Shown here: positions 7,585 to 11,926 of the stretch, piece by piece
How the letters are laid out: each line of letters begins with the position of its first letter
Numbering within the stretch: the first letter of the stretch is position 1
Source: CAIVPM01 sp964615145
GTDB taxonomy: Bacteria; Bacteroidota; Bacteroidia; Chitinophagales; Chitinophagaceae
DNA: 11,926 bases
NCBI GenBank assembly: GCA_964615145.1
Contig: CAZTOP010000076.1
Location: 1 to 11,926 of the forward strand
Direction: 5' to 3'
Made by a program: the position numbers and the translations under genes
The notes under the pieces: model-generated
What the model saw: the letters and a program-made list of their open reading frames with translations, nothing else
Database searches by the model: none
Told to the model about the DNA's origin: nothing

Positions 7585-8184
7585 TTAGTTCTTCCACTTA
7601 AATGTATTAATCAAATGCCTCATATCTTCTAATAAAAAATCATTTACAATTCTTAATGAATCTTCGTTAGGAGTTGCATCGAAATACAATGCACCACGCA
7701 AAAAGTGCTTGGTGCTATCTGTGACAAAAAACTGATTCGCTGTAGCAACATTGCCTCCTAATTGAAAAAACATTCCACTAACATTGTTGGGTGTTTTAAT
7801 TAATGAGTCTTCTTTAAATGTTGCTTTTGCATCGTGGGCATCGGCTAGTTTAAATGAATGCCGTAGTAGTGAGTCTAATCTGTTTTTTCCTATTTCTTTA
7901 TAACTCACATATATTTTTCCTTTAAAAGTTGGAAACTCAACATTAATCCACCAGGGATTTTCTGTGGCACCCCCGAAAAAGCTTGTATCCTTCACTATGT
8001 TGCCATAAACAGGATATTCAAAACTATATGGGTAGCCTTCTTGATTAAAAATTTTGTACTGATGCTTGGGGAAATCTATAGAAAAATATCCCTTAGGTTT
8101 GTTTACAGGTTTTTCTTTACAGGCAGTAAAAAGCAACACTAGTAGGAGAGGTATTATTTTTTTTAAAGAAAAATTGTAGAACAT
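7585..8184 (-). CDS. gldD: Gliding motility lipoprotein GldD
   Basis: A 199-residue lipoprotein matching GldD, required for gliding motility and linked to the type IX secretion machinery in Flavobacterium johnsoniae; its biochemical role is not settled. The signal peptide ends in the lipobox LFTAC (Cys22), and the mature protein begins KEKPVNKPKGYFSIDFP. Family-typical stretches are YPYSFEYP (51-58) and NPWWINVEFP (76-85), followed by a beta/alpha C-terminal part ending HLINTFKWKN. Its ATG shares one base with the gldE stop (TAATG on the - strand), so translation is probably coupled to gldE. Presence of gldD does not prove gliding, since the gene also occurs in non-gliding Bacteroidota. The 3' end faces prfA with no clear terminator. 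Confidence 0.94.
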   Translation of the reverse strand: MFYNFSLKKIIPLLLVLLFTACKEKPVNKPKGYFSIDFPKHQYKIFNQEGYPYSFEYPVYGNIVKDTSFFGGATENPWWINVEFPTFKGKIYVSYKEIGKNRLDSLLRHSFKLADAHDAKATFKEDSLIKTPNNVSGMFFQLGGNVATANQFFVTDSTKHFLRGALYFDATPNEDSLRIVNDFLLEDMRHLINTFKWKN

Positions 8185-9521
8185 TAATAATTATTTTGCT
8201 GCTCAGGCATGGGTTTAATAGTAACTTTAACTTGTTCAATTCTGTGTTTTATGAGTTCCAAAACCACAAATTCAAAATCTCCGCACTCAACCAATTGCAT
8301 TGGTTTTGGAATTTCTCCAGCAATTTCTAATACAAGACCACCCAAGGAATCTGCTTCGCCTTTCACCACATCAAAAGTATCTACGGGTAGCTCCATTATT
8401 TTACAAACATCATTAATCATTGTTTTGCCCTCGAAAATGTAGTTATTATCGTCTAGCTTTTTAAAGGTAGTTTCCTCTTCATCAAACTCATCCTTAATTT
8501 CACCTATTACTTCTTCTAAAATATCTTCTAAAGTTACAATACCACTTGTGCCACCAAATTCATCCACAACTATGGCAAAATGTATTCTTTTAGCTTGAAA
8601 CTCTTGTAATAAATCTTCAATTAATTTTTGTTCGTGAACAAAAAATGGAGAACGCATAACACTATGCCAATTAAAACTATCGTCACTATCTAAATGTGGT
8701 AATAAATCTTTGGTATGTAAAATACCCACAACTTCATCTAAATCTTCTTTAAAAACAGGCAATCTGCTGTAATGTAGTTTTTCAATTCTATTTACAAGAT
8801 CCGAAAAATTGGTGTTATATGCTATGCCTGAAACATCCATTCTTGTTTTCATTATTTGTTTAACCGTTATGGTGCCAAATTCAAGAATTCCTTTTAAAAT
8901 ATTTTTTTCACTTTCTTCGGGATATGTGATATCAATAGCATGACTCATTTCCTCGTTTGTTACTACACCTTGGGTTTTATTGGTTAATCTTTTTTCTATA
9001 CCATCGCTCCATTTAACAAGCCAAATACTAATTGGTTTGAATAAATAGTTTACTGCTTCTACAACAGGAGTTACCTGTTTTGCAAAGCGAATATTATTTT
9101 GTGTAGCCATTACTTTTGGCATTACCTCGCAAAAAAGAAGCAACAAGGAAGTAACCAACACCACCTTTAAAAAGAACTCAACAAAAACAGGTAAGTGATG
9201 TAAAAAGTTGACAGTTTCAAAAGCATCATCAATAACTAAGTTAGAAATAACAATAATAGCAATATTAAGAAAACTATTGGCTATTAGCATGGAAGCTAAT
9301 AAGGTTTTAGGGTTTTCAAGTAGGTCAACTATTTTTTTATAAGGCTCAGTTTGTTTGGTTTTTAACAAATTGATATCCTTGTAGTTTAGAGAAAAGAAAG
9401 CAATTTCAGAACCGCTGATCATAAAAGAAAAACCAAGTAAAAGCAGCAGTATAAAAACAAGTACAGGAGTAGCTTGAGTATTAATTTGTAAAATGGTTAA
9501 AAGTGTCGAATGATAGTCCAA
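8184..9521 (-). CDS. gldE: Gliding motility-associated protein GldE (CNNM/CBS/CorC family)
   Basis: A 445-residue membrane protein with three parts: an N-terminal CNNM (DUF21) membrane domain with hydrophobic helices at about 18-38, 73-95 and 112-132; a CBS pair at about 220-340 (IMKTRMDV, YSRLPVF, GILHTKDL, then FAIVVDEFGGTSGIVTLEDILEE); and a CorC/HlyC C-terminal domain at about 355-437. Such proteins are related to magnesium/cobalt efflux proteins. In the gliding literature gldE is the partner gene of gldD, and its place between ssb and gldD supports this call. The start is probably TTG at 9521, because the frame has no ATG before Met34 and Met34 would cut off the first membrane helix. An in-frame stop (TAA) lies about 30 bases upstream. 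A -7 element lies 40 bases upstream. Confidence 0.93.
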   Translation of the reverse strand: MDYHSTLLTILQINTQATPVLVFILLLLLGFSFMISGSEIAFFSLNYKDINLLKTKQTEPYKKIVDLLENPKTLLASMLIANSFLNIAIIVISNLVIDDAFETVNFLHHLPVFVEFFLKVVLVTSLLLLFCEVMPKVMATQNNIRFAKQVTPVVEAVNYLFKPISIWLVKWSDGIEKRLTNKTQGVVTNEEMSHAIDITYPEESEKNILKGILEFGTITVKQIMKTRMDVSGIAYNTNFSDLVNRIEKLHYSRLPVFKEDLDEVVGILHTKDLLPHLDSDDSFNWHSVMRSPFFVHEQKLIEDLLQEFQAKRIHFAIVVDEFGGTSGIVTLEDILEEVIGEIKDEFDEEETTFKKLDDNNYIFEGKTMINDVCKIMELPVDTFDVVKGEADSLGGLVLEIAGEIPKPMQLVECGDFEFVVLELIKHRIEQVKVTIKPMPEQQNNY

Positions 9522-9560
9522 TGGAGGTTTTTTAATGAAAAATATGTCTTATAGACTTGG

Positions 9561-9568
9561 CAAAAGTA
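9561..9568 (-). promoter_or_regulatory. Candidate -7 element for gldE-gldD
   Basis: On the - strand this reads TACTTTTG, a full match to TAnnTTTG, in the 65-base gap between the ssb stop and the gldE start. No -33 TTG is seen at normal spacing. If real, gldE-gldD can be transcribed apart from ssb. Confidence 0.38.
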
Positions 9569-9586
9569 TTTGTTTAATGCTAAACT

Positions 9587-10006
9587 TTAGTAAGGTAAAT
9601 TTCCTTCAAGTTCATTTGGTAAGGGATTGTCGGGTAAAAATCCATCTAAACCATCTAAGTTGTTGCCATTTTCTGGTTTTTTATCTAGCATTATTAAATT
9701 ATCCCCAACAATTTCAGTAGCAAATTTTTTATTGCCTTCTTTGTCTTCCCAATTTCTGGTTCTAAGTCTGCCTTCAACATAAATTAAACTGCCTTTGTGT
9801 AAGTATTTGTGTGCAAGCTCTGCCAAGCCTCGCCAATATACTACTGAATGCCACTCAGTTTGCGATAACTGTTTTCCGTTTCTGTCTTTATAAGTTTCGG
9901 TAGTTGCCAATGGAAATTTTACAACATGAATACCGCCTTCAAGCGTAATCAATTCTGGGTCTTTACCCAAGTTGCCTATTAGCACTACTTTATTTACACC
10001 TCTCAT
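9587..10006 (-). CDS. ssb: Single-stranded DNA-binding protein
   Basis: A 139-residue SSB that coats single-stranded DNA in replication, recombination and repair. The OB fold (about 1-110) has the typical opening VNKVVLIGNLGKDPE (4-18), the block TEWHSVVYWRGLAELAHKYL (50-69) with Trp52 and Trp58 as probable base-stacking residues, and the strand LIYVEGRLRTRNWEDKEG (74-91). The rest is a short disordered Asn/Gly/Leu/Pro linker and a tip ending NELEGNLPY. The tip recruits repair proteins; the usual ending is an acidic run then xPF. Here the last residue is Tyr and acidic residues are few, a mild divergence. It lies upstream of gldE-gldD on the same strand, as in F. johnsoniae, and 87 bases downstream of a DNA glycosylase gene. 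I see no TAnnTTTG element in that gap. Confidence 0.95.
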   Translation of the reverse strand: MRGVNKVVLIGNLGKDPELITLEGGIHVVKFPLATTETYKDRNGKQLSQTEWHSVVYWRGLAELAHKYLHKGSLIYVEGRLRTRNWEDKEGNKKFATEIVGDNLIMLDKKPENGNNLDGLDGFLPDNPLPNELEGNLPY

Positions 10007-10093
10007 AGTTGTATGTTTTAAAAGTCAGCATAAAATTAAGGGGTTTCATTACGCTATAACAAAAAATTATTGTCAATGTATCCACATTCCTGT

Positions 10094-10702
10094 TTATGGT
10101 TTAGGGTTATTATCTTTCCAACTCCATAAATGCAGGCAAGCATAAGTTTTGTAAGGACTCCATTTTTTTGACAAATTAATCATTTTTTCCTTCAGTTGTT
10201 TCTTGTCTAAATGTTCCAGCTTGTAAAGCTTAATCATAGCTTGTTGTATGCCCAAATCATCAACAGCAAAAACATCTTCTCTGCCTAGCGAGAACATCAG
10301 CAACATTTCAACTGTCCATTTTCCAACACCTTTAATTTGGATAAGTAAATCAATGATATCATTGTTGCTAAGTTTGGCCAACTTTTTATCATTTATTTTA
10401 TGCTCTATACAAAAAGCAGCTACATTTTTTACATATTGTACTTTGGCATTACTTAAACCAATAGCTCTTAAAGTTTCATGTGGAGTATCTAATATCTGCT
10501 TTGGTTGAGGTTCTTTTTTTCCATATAAATCTAAAAATCTATGATAAATAACTTTAGCAACTTTAGTGCTTAATTGCTGTCCCATAATGCTTGCCATTAA
10601 ACGCAATGGGATATTCGTTTTTAATTCTAAAGTATGATGCTCATCAAAAATTATTGTAGCTAGTTTTTTATCAATAGCAAGGTGTTGTTGGTAAGGCGTC
10701 AT
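10094..10702 (-). CDS. AlkA-type DNA-3-methyladenine glycosylase (HhH-GPD family)
   Basis: A 202-residue base-excision enzyme that should remove alkylated purines from DNA. The N-terminal helical block LRLMASIMGQQLSTKVAKVI (33-52) is typical of the AlkA branch. The helix-hairpin-helix IKGVGKWTVEMLL (123-135) is followed by DVFAVDDLGIQQAM (143-156), whose Asp148/Asp149 pair includes the presumed catalytic aspartate. No C-terminal cysteine cluster is present, so it is not MutY or EndoIII. I chose the ATG at 10702 (MTPYQQHLAIDKK). The frame continues upstream to a TTG at 10744, but that codon lies inside a well-formed promoter -7 element, so it would not be in the mRNA. Without an N-terminal TBP-like domain it resembles short AlkA homologues. 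It lies upstream of ssb-gldE-gldD and may share transcription with ssb. Confidence 0.9.
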   Translation of the reverse strand: MTPYQQHLAIDKKLATIIFDEHHTLELKTNIPLRLMASIMGQQLSTKVAKVIYHRFLDLYGKKEPQPKQILDTPHETLRAIGLSNAKVQYVKNVAAFCIEHKINDKKLAKLSNNDIIDLLIQIKGVGKWTVEMLLMFSLGREDVFAVDDLGIQQAMIKLYKLEHLDKKQLKEKMINLSKKWSPYKTYACLHLWSWKDNNPKP

Positions 10703-10741
10703 GATATTAAGAATTATTTGTAATTCAAAAGAAGATATGGT

Positions 10742-10776
10742 CAAATATAGTTGATGTTGCTAATGAATTTTACAAA
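10742..10776 (-). promoter_or_regulatory. Candidate promoter for the DNA glycosylase gene
   Basis: On the - strand, TTTG (10776-10773) and TATATTTG (10749-10742, a full match to TAnnTTTG) are separated by 23 bases, at the upper end of the normal range. The -7 element ends 39 bases before the chosen ATG. It lies about 75 bases from the edge of the cassette-like unit and appears intact. Confidence 0.48.
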
Positions 10777-10843
10777 AGATAGATATCGTTAGTTTTTGAT
10801 AGTGACTAAAGAAAAATAGAATTATAAATGTACACTTTTAATT

Positions 10844-10904
10844 CGCTAAACCCCAATAATGCCAAACCTTTTGTCGGCTGTAGCCGTTTTTTGTGGTGTT
10901 ATAA
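10844..10904 (-). other. Imperfect palindrome at the VOC gene end, loosely attC-like
   Basis: On the - strand this 61-base stretch begins TTATAAC, which contains the VOC stop codon TAA, and ends GGGGTTTAGCG. The outer arms AACACCA (10900-10894) and TGGGGTT (10855-10849) pair at six of seven positions. In the centre is the perfect short inverted repeat CGGCT-AC-AGCCG (10886-10875). An outer pair of boxes ending AAC and starting GTT, an inner stem, and a stop codon inside the first box are the general architecture of an integron cassette attC site. The boxes fit the consensus RYYYAAC/GTTRRRY poorly: TTATAAC has two mismatches and GTTTAGC has one. The element could instead be another kind of mobile repeat. 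Confidence 0.4.
10851..10868 (-). repeat. 18-base direct repeat, copy 1 (inner)
   Basis: CCCCAATAATGCCAAACC on the + strand is identical to 11909-11926. Identity starts exactly at the four C: the preceding bases differ (CTAAA here, GTGAG at the other copy). How far identity would extend to the right is unknown, because copy 2 runs off the window. This copy is part of the palindrome at the VOC gene end. Confidence 0.85.
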
Positions 10905-11255
10905 ACTTTGACCAAATGTAAGTAGATTGTTGTCTGGGTCAAGCATCGCAAATTCTTTTTGTCCCCAAGGTTTTGCTTGTAAATGCCCTGCTGGATGAAT
11001 GTTATTATTGTTGTACAACATAGATTGATAAAGTGTTTCAATGTTATTACAACGAATATAAACTTGGCAATAGTTTTCTTTTGGGTCAAGTTCTTTAAAC
11101 TCAAAAAAATGTATTTCTACATTGTCTTTTTTAACTAACAAATAGCCGTCAAAGTCTTCACTTCCAATGTCAGTAAAGCCTAATTGTGATAAGTAAAATT
11201 CTCTTGTAGCAACTTTGTTACGCATTGGTAGCTTTGGAATAATAGTTGTCAGCAT
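10899..11255 (-). CDS. VOC-family protein resembling bleomycin-resistance (binding) protein
   Basis: A 118-residue protein of the vicinal oxygen chelate fold. It follows the pattern of the small Ble/BLMT bleomycin-binding proteins: IPKLPMRNKVATREFYLSQLGF (6-27), GYLLVKKDNVEIHFFEF (37-53), ELDPKENYCQVYIRCNNIETLY (55-76), and KPWGQKEFAMLDPDNNLLTFGQ (95-116), the last being the family's typical ending. Those proteins bind the drug as dimers and sequester it without metal catalysis. Whether this one binds bleomycin-type drugs or another ligand cannot be told from sequence. I chose the ATG at 11255. An upstream in-frame TTG (11294) adds 13 residues that do not resemble the family. A near-promoter TAATCTTTG (11280-11272) ends 16 bases before the ATG. 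The stop codon lies in the palindromic repeat, and the gene follows the regulator by 66 bases. Confidence 0.87.
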   Translation of the reverse strand: MLTTIIPKLPMRNKVATREFYLSQLGFTDIGSEDFDGYLLVKKDNVEIHFFEFKELDPKENYCQVYIRCNNIETLYQSMLYNNNNIHPAGHLQAKPWGQKEFAMLDPDNNLLTFGQSL

Positions 11256-11321
11256 AGTAATATTTTTTTGGCAAAGATTACTGTTAGTCTCCAAAAGTCC
11301 ACTTGATTGAAATCAGTAAAT

Positions 11322-11870
11322 TCAATAAGAAGCTCTCACTCCGCTTAAAGTTTCAGGTGCAATTTTTAAATAGGAAGCTATCATTTTAATAGGAAACACT
11401 TTTACCAAGTCAGGTTTAGATTTGTTTATATAGCTGTATTTTTCGGTTGGTTTAAGTGAGTTGTCAAAAAGGAAAATCCTGTTTATTGATTGATTAAGGA
11501 TTTTGCCAAATTGCAGAAAGGCATGTGATTTTGAACAAAGGCAATGAAAGCTATTTAAACTCAACTCAATAATTTCTGATTTTGAAAATGCTTTGATTGT
11601 TGTATTTGAGGGTTTTTGTTCTGTTAGACTTTGTTGATTAAACATCCATTCGTTTTGTAAATGCAAATCAATGATTACGTCCTCTATGTCTTGAGTTTGA
11701 AATTGTGAGAATGAACCCTGTAGAATAAAGTAAAATGATTTACAAACTTCCCCATCTTTCAGTAACACTTCATTTTTGTTAAGCGTTCTCCTCACAGAAT
11801 GTTTTTCAAAAAGTTCTGCGTCATAGCTTGAGAATTGTCCTAAATTGTTTAAAATTTTTTGCGTTGTCAT
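11322..11870 (-). CDS. Crp/Fnr-family transcription regulator
   Basis: A 182-residue regulator with an N-terminal cyclic-nucleotide-binding-type jelly roll (about 20-115; NEVLLKDGEVCKSFYFILQGSF at 33-54 is the typical core) and a C-terminal helix-turn-helix (about 158-180; FPIKMIASYLKIAPETLSGVRA). The pattern 'IASYL-I-PETLS' matches the many short bacteroidotal Crp/Fnr proteins of about 190 residues. Family members usually read LSRxR at the recognition helix; here it is LSGVR, so one common DNA-contact arginine is a glycine, which may alter or weaken binding. No Fe-S cysteine cluster like that of FNR is evident, and cAMP binding cannot be assumed. The ATG at 11870 is 38 bases inside the outer repeat copy. 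It lies upstream of the VOC gene on the same strand and could control it. Confidence 0.88.
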   Translation of the reverse strand: MTTQKILNNLGQFSSYDAELFEKHSVRRTLNKNEVLLKDGEVCKSFYFILQGSFSQFQTQDIEDVIIDLHLQNEWMFNQQSLTEQKPSNTTIKAFSKSEIIELSLNSFHCLCSKSHAFLQFGKILNQSINRIFLFDNSLKPTEKYSYINKSKPDLVKVFPIKMIASYLKIAPETLSGVRASY

Positions 11871-11908
11871 TTTAGTTTGTCTAAAAACGTTGATGTTTAG
11901 ATTGTGAG

Positions 11909-11926
11909 CCCCAATAATGCCAAACC
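11909..11926 (-). repeat. 18-base direct repeat, copy 2, cut by the window end
   Basis: Exact copy of 10851-10868 in the same orientation, ending at the last base of the window, so its full extent is not visible. On the - strand it lies just upstream of the Crp/Fnr gene, with 38 bases (11908-11871) between the repeat and the start codon. Confidence 0.85.

Larger units (their letters stand above)
10851..11926 (-). mobile_element. Candidate two-gene cassette bounded by direct repeats
   Basis: Between identical repeat copies in the same orientation lie two same-strand genes, a Crp/Fnr regulator and a bleomycin-resistance-like VOC protein. Each repeat copy would sit at the 3' end of the gene or genes before it, as cassette recombination sites do. 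The unit adjoins the promoter of a conserved DNA glycosylase-ssb-gldE-gldD block. No integrase, transposase or target-site duplication is visible, so the mobility claim rests on the repeats and the gene content. Confidence 0.38.

Noticed and set aside
10703..10744. A longer glycosylase start at TTG 10744
   Set aside because: The TTG is within the -7 promoter element, so it would precede the transcript start. The ATG at 10702 matches the family's N-terminus.
10869..10892. CGGCTGTAGCCG followed by TTTTTT as an intrinsic terminator for the VOC gene
   Set aside because: The T-run follows the hairpin only on the + strand, where no gene ends. In the VOC direction the hairpin is followed by A-rich sequence, and the loop is only two to four bases.
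10838..11104. Open frame of 88 codons on the - strand running through the repeat
   Set aside because: It lies in another frame of the well-supported VOC gene and has no family features. It is useful only as a hint of the peptide the repeat would add to genes running into it.
11322..11870. Crp/Fnr gene as a truncated pseudogene, because it ends soon after the helix-turn-helix
   Set aside because: Short bacteroidotal Crp/Fnr proteins commonly end just after this helix at about 190 residues, and the frame is intact from ATG to stop.
10844..11926. A canonical integron
   Set aside because: No integrase gene, attI site or Pc promoter is in the window, and the site boxes deviate from consensus. 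I keep only the weaker claim of an attC-like cassette unit.

Overview
The window comes from an AT-rich (roughly two-thirds A+T) member of the Bacteroidota. Four signs point there: gliding genes gldE and gldD behind ssb, lipoprotein signal peptides followed by Lys/Asp/Glu residues, a lipid-anchored TamA-like outer-membrane protein, and repeated TAnnTTTG promoter elements with no Shine-Dalgarno sites. I cannot place it below phylum level. The Chitinophagia/Saprospiria side is a guess.

Layout. Positions 1-2035 (+ strand) hold the end of a caa3-type cytochrome oxidase locus: the 3' part of subunit III, subunit IV, a strong terminator, and a separately promoted SCO copper-chaperone gene. Positions 2105-7583 hold tightly packed housekeeping genes: truB (+), an SpoU/TrmH rRNA methyltransferase (-), a TamL-like Omp85 lipoprotein (+), a small lipocalin-like lipoprotein (-) and prfA (+). 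truB and the methyltransferase overlap at their 3' ends. The methyltransferase and Omp85 start codons are only three bases apart on opposite strands. Positions 7585-10702 (- strand) carry, in transcription order, an AlkA-type DNA glycosylase, ssb, gldE and gldD. The first looks independently promoted, and gldE-gldD are translationally coupled.

The last kilobase is different. On the - strand, a Crp/Fnr-type regulator and a bleomycin-resistance-like VOC protein sit between two exact 18-base direct repeats, at 10851-10868 and 11909-11926, the latter being the very end of the window. The inner copy is part of a roughly 60-base imperfect palindrome that starts at the VOC stop codon and loosely resembles an integron attC site. 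This suggests a mobile gene cassette inserted upstream of the glycosylase gene, and it is the most interesting part of the window. The evidence is limited: no integrase is present, the boxes fit attC consensus poorly, and the second repeat is cut off.

No stretch over 300 bases lacks a gene. I saw no tRNA, rRNA, CRISPR array or recognisable transposase.
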